The position numbers and the translations under genes were made by a program. A stretch of 64,000 nucleotides of DNA, taken from contig JBEKTW010000015.1 in NCBI GenBank assembly GCA_049515655.1, forward strand, positions 1 to 64,000, given 5' to 3'. The notes under the pieces were generated by a model. The model saw only the letters and a list, made by a program, of their open reading frames with translations. It did no database searches and was not told where the DNA came from. This DNA comes from JBEKTW01 sp049515655 (GTDB taxonomy: Bacteria > Bacteroidota > Ignavibacteria > UBA10030 > SZUA-254). How positions within the stretch are numbered: the first letter of the stretch is position 1; each line of letters opens with the position of its first letter. Below are positions 25,751-35,049 of this stretch, in pieces.

Positions 25751-26878
25751 ATGCCAGAATCACTTCGCATTCTCTTAACCGATTCCACGGATATCTATGG
25801 TGGCGGACAGTTTTATGTGCTCGAGCTTGCGAAAGCCCTGCGCGCCCGAGATCACGCCGTCTGGGTTTCCTGCAGACCCATGAACCTTCTACGCGAGAAA
25901 TGCGAACAGGCAGGCGTGCCGTTGTTCCCGCTCGATTTCCCCCCGAAGGGACAATTGTTGAAATTCGTTTCCAGATTGCGGCGATTTATCGGAGAAGAGG
26001 ATATTCATATCGTCCACACGAACAGCAACTATGACCGCACGGCGGGCGCCTTCGCGGCATGGCGTGGAAACGTTGCGCATGTCACCAACGTACATAGCCT
26101 TCATTCTATTCAGCATAACCTCACACATCGGCTTCGCAACAGGATGATGACCGACCATTTTCTCGCCGACGGCGTGCAGGCCAGGGACATGCTGGTGAAC
26201 CAGGACCGCATCCCGGCATCGAGGGTTTCGGTTTTCTACCATGGGGTCAACGCTTCGGAAATGCAGCGGGATGAGCGGCAGCGCAGCATCGTCAGAGCTC
26301 AGCTTGGTTTTACTGATGAACACGTTGTGGTCGGCAATGTCGGCCGCCTGGTTCCCATGAAGGGGCAGAAGTATTTACTCAACGCGTTTGCCGAAGTTGT
26401 GATGAACAATCCAACCGCACGCCTTGTCCTGGTCGGCGATGGGGATTTGCGGGAGGAGCTGTCGTCGCTGGCGCAGACACTGGGAATTCACGGGCAGGTG
26501 ACGTTCACCGGTTTTCGCGATGACCTCGGGGCATTGTACTCGTCATTTGATATTTATGTCCACTCTTCGGTCGAAGGGGGAGGCGAAACCATCTCGTTCG
26601 CGGTGCAGCAAGCGCTCGCGCAGGAACTGCCCGTCATTGTGACGAATGTGGCCGATGTCGTCGAAAATGTCCGGGAAGGCGTGAACGGATTTGTTGTTCC
26701 CGACCGGGACGCGAACGCGCTTGCCCAAAAGTTGATGATGCTTGCCGGGAATCGTTCACTGTGCATCACAATGGGGAAGGAGAGCCGGAAGTATCTCCTG
26801 GAACGGTTCACGACGGAGCACATGGTTTCAGCCGTGGAGAAGGTCTACCGGAATGTGTTAGAAGATCGGAATAAATAA
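25751..26878 (+). CDS. GT4-type glycosyltransferase
   Basis: A 375-residue GT-B retaining glycosyltransferase. The N-terminal acceptor domain has a glycine-rich start (DSTDIYGGGQFYVLELAKAL). The C-terminal nucleotide-sugar domain carries VGRLVPMKGQKYLLNAF (about residues 197-213), LVLVGDGDLREEL, and the Glu-x7-Glu-like SSVEGGGETISFAVQQALA (about 275-293), then VVENVREGVNGFVVP. The start at 25751 is chosen because the upstream in-frame ATG (25691) lies inside the terminator. It is followed after 29 bases by a sugar aminotransferase gene, suggesting work on a surface polysaccharide or glycoconjugate. Confidence 0.88.
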   Translation: MPESLRILLTDSTDIYGGGQFYVLELAKALRARDHAVWVSCRPMNLLREKCEQAGVPLFPLDFPPKGQLLKFVSRLRRFIGEEDIHIVHTNSNYDRTAGAFAAWRGNVAHVTNVHSLHSIQHNLTHRLRNRMMTDHFLADGVQARDMLVNQDRIPASRVSVFYHGVNASEMQRDERQRSIVRAQLGFTDEHVVVGNVGRLVPMKGQKYLLNAFAEVVMNNPTARLVLVGDGDLREELSSLAQTLGIHGQVTFTGFRDDLGALYSSFDIYVHSSVEGGGETISFAVQQALAQELPVIVTNVADVVENVREGVNGFVVPDRDANALAQKLMMLAGNRSLCITMGKESRKYLLERFTTEHMVSAVEKVYRNVLEDRNK

Positions 26879-26907
26879 TATCAGGGTACGGACGTCAAAC
26901 CAATCCT

Positions 26908-27990
26908 ATGATCAATGTAACGAGAACATACTTGCCGCCTCTCAAACAGTACGTGGGATATCTGGAAACAATCTGGGCGGCCCATCGCGTGACCAACAAT
27001 GGTCCACTGGTCGTGGAACTCGAAGAAAAGTTGAAGAAGTATCTCGGCGTAAAGCACCTTTTCTTCGTTTCCAACGGAACGATTGCGCTGCAGCTTGCCA
27101 TCAGGGCGCTCGGCCTGAGAAAGGAGATCATCACAACTCCATTCTCATATGTCGCTTCGACGTCATCGATTGTCTGGGAGGGATGCCGTCCGAAATTTGT
27201 CGACATCAATCCCCGCACTCTCTGTATCGACGAGAAGAGAATTGAGCGGACGATCACAAGGGAAACGCGGGCGATCCTAGCAGTTCACGTGTACGGCAAT
27301 CCCTGTGAGGTGACCGCGATTGAATCGATCGCGAGGAAACACGGCCTGAAAGTAATCTACGATGCGGCGCATGCCTTCGGTGTGAAGTACAAAGGAAGAT
27401 CGGTTCTCAACCACGGTGATATTTCGACGATAAGCTTTCATGCGACAAAGGTGTTTCATACCGTTGAAGGTGGCGCCGTCATCACAAGTGATGATGATCT
27501 CGCACATCGATTGTCCTATATGAGAGATTTTGGACACGACGGCACAGAGCGATTCTTCGGATTGGGCGTGAACGGTAAGAACACGGAATTACATGCCGCG
27601 ATGGGCCTATGTGTTCTCCCGAAGGTCGGAACATTTTTGAAAATGCGGGAGAACATCTCGGACACGTATTCGAGAATGCTCAAAAAGAGTTCTCTCAGAA
27701 TGCCCGAGCGTAATCCGAAAGGAACGTCGAACTACGCATATTATCCTGTAATCTTTCCCTCAGAGGAAGTGATGTTACGGGTAAGGGAGTGTCTGGGGAA
27801 ACACGAAATCTTTCCGCGCCGGTATTTTTATCCGTCATTGAATAAACTCAATTACGTGCAGCGGGAACATCTCCCCATCTCGGAGGATATTTCGAAACGA
27901 ATTCTCTGCCTTCCATTGTATCCGGACCTGAAACTCAGTGAGGTCAGGAACATCGCACAGTTGATTCTCGAACAGATTGGCGAAGCTTGA
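26908..27990 (+). CDS. DegT/DnrJ/EryC1/StrS-type sugar aminotransferase
   Basis: A 360-residue PLP-dependent aminotransferase of the sugar type. The PLP Lys is in SFHATKVFHTVEGGA (about residue 184). Other family blocks are FVSNGTIALQLAI (about 50-62), TTPFSYVASTSSI and IYDAAHAFGVKYKG (cofactor ring-stacking and Asp region, about 150-163). Close families (VioA, FdtB) aminate dTDP-4-keto or 3-keto sugars. The adjacent glycosyltransferase supports synthesis of an amino-deoxysugar; the exact product cannot be read from sequence. Confidence 0.88.
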   Translation: MINVTRTYLPPLKQYVGYLETIWAAHRVTNNGPLVVELEEKLKKYLGVKHLFFVSNGTIALQLAIRALGLRKEIITTPFSYVASTSSIVWEGCRPKFVDINPRTLCIDEKRIERTITRETRAILAVHVYGNPCEVTAIESIARKHGLKVIYDAAHAFGVKYKGRSVLNHGDISTISFHATKVFHTVEGGAVITSDDDLAHRLSYMRDFGHDGTERFFGLGVNGKNTELHAAMGLCVLPKVGTFLKMRENISDTYSRMLKKSSLRMPERNPKGTSNYAYYPVIFPSEEVMLRVRECLGKHEIFPRRYFYPSLNKLNYVQREHLPISEDISKRILCLPLYPDLKLSEVRNIAQLILEQIGEA

Positions 27991-28161
27991 AGTGCTAAGA
28001 ACTCTTTTCTCTCGAGAGCCTCTTTTATCCCTCAAACCGCAAAGTTGTTAATCTTGCCGGCCCGGTAAGGCAAAAATTGAATTGAAGAAATTGAACGAGT
28101 GAGTCATTAGCCCATTGATTCATTTCTCCGTTGCTTCCAGCGCGTAAGTTTCGTGCGACAG

Positions 28162-28953
28162 TTATCGCACGGATTGTGCCTCAAACTGTCCCGATGACAG
28201 GTCAAACGGCAGGCGAACGACTTTTCCGAATCCATTGACGACAAGATCCATTTCCTGCGCCCCCTGAAGGAAATGTGTCGTTCCCCTCTGGAGATCGAAC
28301 ATCGCAAGCATGGATTCCGATTTCACCAGGAGGCCCCGTTTCCTCATCCAGACGTAACGTGGTTTAATGCGCTCGCCCTTGTCGTTTTGCAGGAATATTT
28401 TCTGTGCCAGGTCACCCATGTCCGCGGGGGTGTCGGCCGTCCAGTTGAGCGGATTTCCAAGAACTCCCTCGTGACTGGTCGTGGGTCCTCCCGGGAAGAC
28501 AACGTTGATGTAGGGATTCTCTCGCGCCTTGGTGTCGAAGGTCACAAGAAACATGAGCGAATCCATTTGCATGGCGCTCTTGTATAAACCGCCTTTGGCA
28601 TCCAGGTAGGAATTCGTCTGCCAATCGACGTGCATTCCTAAACACTCTTTTGCCTCCTGTTGGATGCTCATCTGATAGTCATCGTCGGACAACTGTTTCT
28701 TATTGCGCTGCTCCTGGTTAAGAGCCGTGATGATCAATGGGGTAAACGGAAGTGCGAACACTCGTATGCTTGCATCGTTGTCTTTAGCATTGTTCGCCAT
28801 CGCCCTCCCGATGACCATCCGGCACTCATCATTGCTCCACTTCGACGGAGGCCTGTTCATGATACCGTTGTAAATCCAATCTGTCGTGATGGCACAGCTT
28901 GTCAACAACACCACGGCTGTGGCCACTAAGGTTTGCATCAGAAAATGTCTCAT
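28162..28953 (-). CDS. Putative lipoprotein of unknown function
   Basis: A 263-residue protein with a lipoprotein signal: a hydrophobic stretch then LLTSC, the lipobox Cys at residue 20. The mature part is mixed alpha/beta with a repeated M/Q-rich region in the middle. I recognise no family. It stands alone between the aminotransferase gene (convergent) and the next minus-strand gene. The gap 27991-28161 holds no feature I can support. Confidence 0.65.
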   Translation of the reverse strand: MRHFLMQTLVATAVVLLTSCAITTDWIYNGIMNRPPSKWSNDECRMVIGRAMANNAKDNDASIRVFALPFTPLIITALNQEQRNKKQLSDDDYQMSIQQEAKECLGMHVDWQTNSYLDAKGGLYKSAMQMDSLMFLVTFDTKARENPYINVVFPGGPTTSHEGVLGNPLNWTADTPADMGDLAQKIFLQNDKGERIKPRYVWMRKRGLLVKSESMLAMFDLQRGTTHFLQGAQEMDLVVNGFGKVVRLPFDLSSGQFEAQSVR

Positions 28954-29067
28954 ACAATCCTCGCACTAATCGATAAAGACAGAACAACCACAACTCTCAA
29001 AGAGTTTCTTGGAAATCCCCTGGCCGGGGATACCACAACACTCCTCCTGTGAAATGAATCGCTATCG

Positions 29068-29646
29068 CTATTTTGGCTTATCCTGGTTTCCGAATGGCCT
29101 CGACGTCATTTCGAGCACCTTCTGTTCCTCATACGCTTTGAGATCCCGAACGGTGCCGTGAATGCGGTGCAGAGCCGTCTCGATACGCTCGATGCCGCGG
29201 AGAAGTTCGGAATCGCCCCCCATCCTCTTTCGAATCTCCTGGGTCGTTAACGAAATAACCGCGAGTGGATTATTCACGTTGTCCTGCAGCAATGTCGTGA
29301 TGTCGTTGATGATCTGCTGGGAAATTCGCTGCTGGTCGACGATGCGCTCCATCTCCCGCATTCGCTCTCTTTCGTCCTTGTATGATTTTTGAATCTTCTT
29401 GAATTGCGAAAAAGCAAATGCCGCAAGCCACATGAAGAACAATGAATCGAACTGGAGAATGTAGTCGAAGAAACTTCTTCTCTCCCCGATGTGCTTGAAA
29501 AAGTTAAATGAGGTAAAGAAGTAATACAAATAGATCGCCAGACCGATGAAGAGGATCGGATACCTGTCGATGATTTTCTTGGTTGTGTTCCAGAGTGTAT
29601 TCACGTTGGTTTCCGGATTATTGATGGAAGAACGCACATGACCCAT
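29068..29646 (-). CDS. Membrane protein with degenerate histidine-kinase dimerisation domain
   Basis: A 192-residue protein (start uncertain; the frame is open to 29727). Two hydrophobic segments lie at about residues 23-45 and 57-77, followed by a coiled coil (KKIQKSYKDERERMREMERIVDQQR). Then comes ITTLLQDNVNNPLAVISLTTQEIRKRM, which looks like the DHp motif of histidine kinases (typically HEINNPLAVI) with the phospho-accepting His replaced and no ATPase domain after it. The C-terminus ends after another helix of the DHp bundle. It could be a dimerisation partner or regulator of a full kinase; that is inference. Confidence 0.6.
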   Translation of the reverse strand: MGHVRSSINNPETNVNTLWNTTKKIIDRYPILFIGLAIYLYYFFTSFNFFKHIGERRSFFDYILQFDSLFFMWLAAFAFSQFKKIQKSYKDERERMREMERIVDQQRISQQIINDITTLLQDNVNNPLAVISLTTQEIRKRMGGDSELLRGIERIETALHRIHGTVRDLKAYEEQKVLEMTSRPFGNQDKPK

Positions 29647-29869
29647 AGTTGTGCTACCGTTGCAATGCTCGCTCAAAGAATGATGCAATGCGTGCCCACG
29701 CATTCTGCCGCGAATCGTGGCAAACACTCAATCAAGGATACAAAAAGGAAAGGAGATAATCAAGATTTGCTTCTCCCACCTTTTTTGACGAAATTTTCTT
29801 CAAAGGATAGAAGCTCATACTCATGATCCATTAATCCATTACTCCATTAATTCAGTTCTCCAGTACTCA

Positions 29870-32461
29870 TTGTCTCCATTGTACATTGACCTCGCCATTC
29901 CATTAGCGGTCGATAAATTGTTTACGTATACAGTGCCGCCGGAGCTTCACCATGCCGTACAACGTGGAGTGCGCGCGGTCGTGCCGTTCGGCAAACGAAC
30001 CATGGTCGGTGTCGTCGTTAAAGTATCAACACGCGTCCCGCAGCTCGCATCTCCCCTCACGCACCTTAGGTCCGTCCAGGACATTCTTGACCTCGAGCCG
30101 ATCATCTCCGACGAATTGTTTCATCTTGCCGAGTGGATGGCAGATTACTATTTCGTCTCTCTCGGTGAAGTTCTGAAAAGCCTTCTCGTTCAGGGAGCGC
30201 TGCGCGCCGGGAAGCGAAGCGTCAGATTAAACATGCCCGGCATTGAACAGGTAGTCGCCCGGGAATCATGGACAAAGAGACAACAGGATATTTTGAGGGC
30301 ATTATCGAAATCGCCGTCGATGAGCGTTTCCAGTCTCCAGAAGAAGGTCGGGACGAAAAGCATCTATGCGACACTAAACGCGCTTGCGCGGGAGGGTTAT
30401 CTTAGCATCACAGAAGAACAGCCCCGGTTAACAACCGCAGCGAAAACCGAAAAAGTGATTGAGGTTGATGAAAAAGCGAGGTCGCGTTGGCGTGAATGGC
30501 TTGAGAGGATTGAATCGGAAAAGAACCGGGGGCGAGCTTCTCGCCAGATTGAGGCGATACGGAAACTGTCGTCAGTGGAATTAGCGAACATTCCCGTGAC
30601 TCAATTCCTTAAGGACACAAGGGTATCTCTCTCCACATTGCGGACGCTCGAACGCAAACAGCTCGTTACGGTCGTCGGTCGGGAAATATCCCGGACAACG
30701 GAGTATGATCTTTACCCCTCTTCACTGGGTGCCCAGGACATTGTTCTGAATTCTCATCAGAAACAAGCGCTGGCAATAGTTCAATCGGAATTAGAGCAGA
30801 ATCGATTCCACACGTTTTTGCTCCACGGCGTCACCGGCAGCGGTAAGACGCAAGTGTACATCGAAGCCATCCGTGAAGCGTTGAGGCTTGGGAAAACAGC
30901 TATTGTACTTGTGCCTGAAATATCGCTTACGCCGCAGATTGTTCGGCGATTCAAATTTCATTTTGGCGACAGAGTCGTTGCGATTCACAGCAGGATGTCG
31001 CCCGGCGAGCGTTACGATGCATGGCGGCTGGCGCGGGAAGGCCGCCGTGAGATTGTCATAGGTCCGCGCTCGGCCGTCTTCGCGCCGCTGCGAAATCTCG
31101 GACTCATCGTCGTCGACGAAGAGCAGGAAGCTTCGTACAAACAGTTTGACCAAACACCGCGCTACCATGCGCGCGATGTGGCCATCATGCGGGCGAGCTA
31201 CGCCAACGCCGTCGTCGTTCTCGGTTCGGCAACGCCGTCGTTCGAGTCGTATACGAATGCCGTGAACCGCAAGTACACGCTCATTGAGCTTCCGGAACGA
31301 GTTGACAATGCACGGCTTCCCCGGATTCAAATTGTGGATATGACCGCCGAGCGGCAGAAGAGGTTGTCTGTCTTTCGGGATGAGCGGAAGGCCGAATTCA
31401 AGGAAGATGCGGCGAAAGCCCGGGCATCGAAACGAAAATTTGAATTTGATTCCATCTCCGACCTGTTGAGTGAAAAAATCGGAGACAGGCTCCGGAAAAA
31501 AGAAGGAATCATCCTGCTGCAAAACCGTCGCGGGTTTGCTCCCTTCATTGAGTGTCCCGACTGCGGGTATGTCGAAATGTGCGACAATTGCAATATCACG
31601 CTTACGTACCATCTTGCCCAACATCACCTGCGCTGTCACTACTGTGGTTTTGTCAAGCCGGCCCCGGATGTGTGCCCGGAATGCCGGAGCATCGATATCC
31701 AGTACCGCGGGTTCGGTACGCAACGGGTTGAGGATGATCTCAAGCGGCTTTTTCCCGGTGCTTCGATGATTCGCATGGACCTCGACACGACTTCACGGAA
31801 AGGATCGCACGACACCATGCTGAAAAAGTTCTCCGAGGGTGACGTTGACATTTTGCTCGGAACGCAAATGGTGGCCAAAGGACTTGATTTCTCACGCGTA
31901 ACGCTCGTGGGAGTGATTTCTGCCGATACCCAGATGCTTCTCCCGGATTTTCGCTCGGCAGAGAGAACGTTCCAGTTGTTGACGCAAGTCGCCGGCCGTG
32001 CGGGTCGCAGCACCCTTGCGGGCGAAGTCGTGATCCAGACATTCCAGCCGCAGCATTACAGTTTGAAACATGTTCTCACGCACGGTTTCAATTCCTTCTA
32101 TGAGGAAGAACAAACATATCGCAAGGAACTCGATTATCCGCCGTACTCCCGTCTCGTGCTGATCGAATTCAAAGGCAAACAGGAGAATGAAGTGTTGCGT
32201 CATGCATCCCAATTCGCCGGGCTTTTAAAGCAGCAAGGCCCTCATTTCATCACGCTTGGTCCTGCGGAGGCCGTGATCGCCAGGCTGAGAGGATCCTTCC
32301 GCTGCCATATTGTCATCAAAGATTTAAAACGCGCGGACCCGTCCGGTACGCACCTTCACCAGGCTCTCAGGAGAGCGCTCGATTCTTATCGAGGCTCCGC
32401 CGCGGGCAAGAGCAAGTCCGTCCAACTCATCCTTGATGTTGACCCCGTCGGAATGATGTAA
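29870..32461 (+). CDS. priA: Primosomal protein N' (replication restart helicase)
   Basis: PriA recognises stalled forks and reloads the replicative helicase. It is 863 residues, slightly longer than E. coli PriA (732), with an extra insertion near 510-540 (rich in Lys/Arg/Ala). The N-terminal DNA-binding domain starts YIDLAIPLAVDKLFTYTVP. Walker A is HGVTGSGKTQVYIE (about 318-331), the DEEQ box is at about 413, and eight zinc-binding Cys are in CPDCGY...CDNCN...CHYCG...CPECRS (about 562-605). No in-frame ATG precedes homology, so translation seems to begin at a TTG (29870 or 29879). Confidence 0.94.
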   Translation: MSPLYIDLAIPLAVDKLFTYTVPPELHHAVQRGVRAVVPFGKRTMVGVVVKVSTRVPQLASPLTHLRSVQDILDLEPIISDELFHLAEWMADYYFVSLGEVLKSLLVQGALRAGKRSVRLNMPGIEQVVARESWTKRQQDILRALSKSPSMSVSSLQKKVGTKSIYATLNALAREGYLSITEEQPRLTTAAKTEKVIEVDEKARSRWREWLERIESEKNRGRASRQIEAIRKLSSVELANIPVTQFLKDTRVSLSTLRTLERKQLVTVVGREISRTTEYDLYPSSLGAQDIVLNSHQKQALAIVQSELEQNRFHTFLLHGVTGSGKTQVYIEAIREALRLGKTAIVLVPEISLTPQIVRRFKFHFGDRVVAIHSRMSPGERYDAWRLAREGRREIVIGPRSAVFAPLRNLGLIVVDEEQEASYKQFDQTPRYHARDVAIMRASYANAVVVLGSATPSFESYTNAVNRKYTLIELPERVDNARLPRIQIVDMTAERQKRLSVFRDERKAEFKEDAAKARASKRKFEFDSISDLLSEKIGDRLRKKEGIILLQNRRGFAPFIECPDCGYVEMCDNCNITLTYHLAQHHLRCHYCGFVKPAPDVCPECRSIDIQYRGFGTQRVEDDLKRLFPGASMIRMDLDTTSRKGSHDTMLKKFSEGDVDILLGTQMVAKGLDFSRVTLVGVISADTQMLLPDFRSAERTFQLLTQVAGRAGRSTLAGEVVIQTFQPQHYSLKHVLTHGFNSFYEEEQTYRKELDYPPYSRLVLIEFKGKQENEVLRHASQFAGLLKQQGPHFITLGPAEAVIARLRGSFRCHIVIKDLKRADPSGTHLHQALRRALDSYRGSAAGKSKSVQLILDVDPVGMM

Positions 32462-32633
32462 GCATCCAGGTGACTGGCTCGCCGGCTGCGGAACTTACCT
32501 TCAGCGCAGGCTGTTGGGAATTGGGATTCTGGCGACAAAGAAGTATATTTTCCTAAAGATGAAGCACTAAATCCAAATACCGAAATCCTAAACAAATCCT
32601 AAATCGAGACATCTGAAAAATAATAATCAGAGT

Positions 32634-32717
32634 GTCATTCTGAACGGAGCGAAGAATCTGACTATTCAATATGAGGGGAAAAGCGAGATTCTTCGTCGCT
32701 TCGCTCCTCAGAATGAC
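32634..32717. repeat. Inverted repeat element, MITE-like
   Basis: The left arm GTCATTCTGAACGGAGCGAA...TCT (32634-32659) is nearly the reverse complement of the right arm AGATTCTTCG...CTCAGAATGAC (32686-32717), spanning 84 bases. The same TCATTCTGA...GAAGAATCT type of repeat is widespread between genes in many FCB-group genomes. The rest of the 344-base gap (32462-32805) contains AT-rich and ATCCTAAA-type simple sequence and no gene. Confidence 0.75.
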
Positions 32718-32805
32718 AAGCCTCTTTGATTTTTCAGAAGTCTCAAATCGTAATTGCCGCTTTGCCCTTTTTAATTTTGAATTTTGATTTTTTAATTTCA
32801 AACCG

Positions 32806-34566
32806 ATGCGCTCCCTGCTTCGTCTAAAGCCATACCTCTGGAAATACCGGACTACGCTCTTCTGGGGATTCCTTACCGTCGTTGCCAGTAACTTGCTGAA
32901 TGTGGTTCAGCCGATGATTGTCGGCCGGGCCATCGATAAGCTGAAGGTCGGGCTTGCGTCCAAAGTACTTGACACAAACGCACTGTTGACGTACGCGGGT
33001 TTGGTCGTCGGCTTGTCGCTCTTCGCGGGATTCTTTACATTTCTGACCCGCCAGACGATCATCGTCGTCTCCCGGCACATAGAATTTGATTTGCGGAATG
33101 ATTTTCTCAAGCACATCCAGAAACTTTCCCTTTCCTACTTCCAGAATACTCCGACCGGCGACCTCATGGCGCATGCAACGAACGACATCGGGGCCGTGCG
33201 CAATGCTGTCGGTCCGGGCATTATGTATCCCTCCGATACGCTGATGACTTTCACCATGACGCTCATCATGATGCTGTGGGCCGATTGGAAACTTACGCTC
33301 CTTGCGCTGATTCCGCTTCCCCTCGTTTCGTACGCCGTTTATCGATTGGGGAAGGTCATCCATGAAAAATTCGAGGAGCGGCAAGAGAAATTCTCAGAGC
33401 TGACGACGCGCGCACAGGAAAATCTTTCGGGCATCAGAATTGTGCAGGCGTATGTCCGTGAAGCGAACGAGATCGGGCTCTTTCATTCTTTAAGCTGGGA
33501 TTATCTCAAGAAGAATCTGGTGCTTGCACGGGTTCAGTCGATCATGTGGCCGCTGATGTTTTTGCTCGTCGGAAGCTCGCTCGTTGTCACCGTGTACTTC
33601 GGCGGCCTGCAGGTCATCCACGGCGAGATAAGCATCGGTGTTCTCACGGCGTTCTTCGGATACTTGATTTTGTTGATCTGGCCGATGATCGCGTTCGGGT
33701 GGGTCACGAATATACTCCAGCAGGGCGCGGCATCCATGGCCCGACTAGGAAAGATCTTCGATACGGAACCCGAGATTCATGATACTCCTACGACGGATTA
33801 TTCAAAGAGAGAAATCAAGGGAGAGATTGAATTCCGCGATGTATCCTTCAAGCACAAAGGTGCGGGGGCGATGACGCTGAGACATATCCGACTTCACATT
33901 CCCGCCGGGATGACGCTGGCGGTCGTCGGCTATACCGGGTCGGGGAAATCGACACTGGTAAATTTGATTTCACGAATGTATGACATCACCGAGGGTGAAT
34001 TGTTTATAGACGGCGTGAACATCAAGAAGATCCCCCTGGAGATCCTGCGTTCGAATATCGGATATGTCCCGCAGGAAACCTTCTTGTTCTCGGACACTCT
34101 GGCCGAAAATATATCGTACGGTATAGATAACGGAACTATGGAACATATTCGAGATGCCGCGGAGATTTCGCAGATCGCGAAGGATGTGCAGGAATTTCCA
34201 AAACTCTACGATACGGAAATCGGCGAGCGCGGGATTACGCTGTCCGGCGGACAAAAGCAGCGCACGAGCATTGCCCGCGCCGTGATGCGCAACCCGAAGA
34301 TTCTGATCCTTGATGACGCGCTTTCTGCGGTCGACACGTACACGGAAAACGAAATCTTGCAGCGTATGCGAAAGGTGACGGCGAACCGGACGAGCATCAT
34401 CATCAGTCACCGCATATCGACTGTCAAGGACGCCGATATGATCGTTGTTCTTGACGACGGTGAAATTCGCGAGCGCGGCACGCATGAAGAGCTGGTCGCA
34501 GAAGGGGGAATCTATGCTGAGTTGTATGAGAAGCAGCTGTTGGAAGAAGAACTGGAACAACTGTAG
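32806..34566 (+). CDS. ABC exporter half-transporter, degenerate-site subunit
   Basis: A 586-residue fusion of a six-helix exporter membrane domain (about 1-320) and an ATPase domain. Walker A is GYTGSGKST (about 374-382), the signature is canonical LSGGQKQ (about 480), and Walker B reads ILILDDALSAVDT, with Asp in place of the catalytic Glu. A canonical signature with a defective Walker B is what one half of a heterodimeric exporter should show. The partner is the gene at 35050, whose sequence features are complementary. Substrate unknown; family members move lipids, peptides or drugs. A four-helix-bundle gene sits between the two halves. Confidence 0.92.
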   Translation: MRSLLRLKPYLWKYRTTLFWGFLTVVASNLLNVVQPMIVGRAIDKLKVGLASKVLDTNALLTYAGLVVGLSLFAGFFTFLTRQTIIVVSRHIEFDLRNDFLKHIQKLSLSYFQNTPTGDLMAHATNDIGAVRNAVGPGIMYPSDTLMTFTMTLIMMLWADWKLTLLALIPLPLVSYAVYRLGKVIHEKFEERQEKFSELTTRAQENLSGIRIVQAYVREANEIGLFHSLSWDYLKKNLVLARVQSIMWPLMFLLVGSSLVVTVYFGGLQVIHGEISIGVLTAFFGYLILLIWPMIAFGWVTNILQQGAASMARLGKIFDTEPEIHDTPTTDYSKREIKGEIEFRDVSFKHKGAGAMTLRHIRLHIPAGMTLAVVGYTGSGKSTLVNLISRMYDITEGELFIDGVNIKKIPLEILRSNIGYVPQETFLFSDTLAENISYGIDNGTMEHIRDAAEISQIAKDVQEFPKLYDTEIGERGITLSGGQKQRTSIARAVMRNPKILILDDALSAVDTYTENEILQRMRKVTANRTSIIISHRISTVKDADMIVVLDDGEIRERGTHEELVAEGGIYAELYEKQLLEEELEQL

Positions 34567-34634
34567 TCAATTCAAAAGTCAAAATGGGGGAAAAGCAAGA
34601 ATTAAAATTATAAATTAAAAAACGGGAGGTGGAA

Positions 34635-34991
34635 ATGGATAGAGATATAAAGGAAAGGACGTTTAACTTCGGTTTGCGGATCATCTATATGAGTCAGCAT
34701 CTACCCAATACGAGGGCGGGGGATGTTATTGGAAAGCAAGTGCTTCGTTCCGGGACGTCGGTTGGAGCAAATGTCGAAGAGGCAACAGCTGCCTGCAGTG
34801 CCAATGACTTTGCCTACAAAATGAACCTTGCTCTCAAAGAGGCAAGGGAAACACATTATTGGTTGCGGCTATTGGCGGGGTCAAGAGTTGTCAGGCAGGA
34901 ACGATTGGCCGATGTCATCGAAGAGGCCGACCAGATCAAGAAAGTCCTCGGCTCCATCGTAACCAAGAAGCGAGCCAAATCAAAGGCATAG
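34635..34991 (+). CDS. Four-helix-bundle protein (23S rRNA intervening-sequence type)
   Basis: A 118-residue protein of the S23/four-helix-bundle family. It begins MDRDIKERTFNFGLRIIYMSQHLP, followed by the hallmark LRSGTSVGANVEEATAA (about 37-52) and KMNLALKEARETHYWLRLL (about 62-80). The ATG at 34635 has GGGAGG five bases upstream. The family is common in Bacteroidota and often sits in 23S rRNA intervening sequences or variable intergenic slots; its function is unknown. It separates two subunit genes of one ABC exporter and is bordered on both sides by poly-A/T-rich DNA (about 34590-34620 and 34998-35040), which suggests insertion. Confidence 0.93.
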   Translation: MDRDIKERTFNFGLRIIYMSQHLPNTRAGDVIGKQVLRSGTSVGANVEEATAACSANDFAYKMNLALKEARETHYWLRLLAGSRVVRQERLADVIEEADQIKKVLGSIVTKKRAKSKA

Positions 34992-35049
34992 CTGGCGATT
35001 TTTTTTAATTTTCACATTTTTAATTTTTAATTGTTTCTTTAATTGATCC

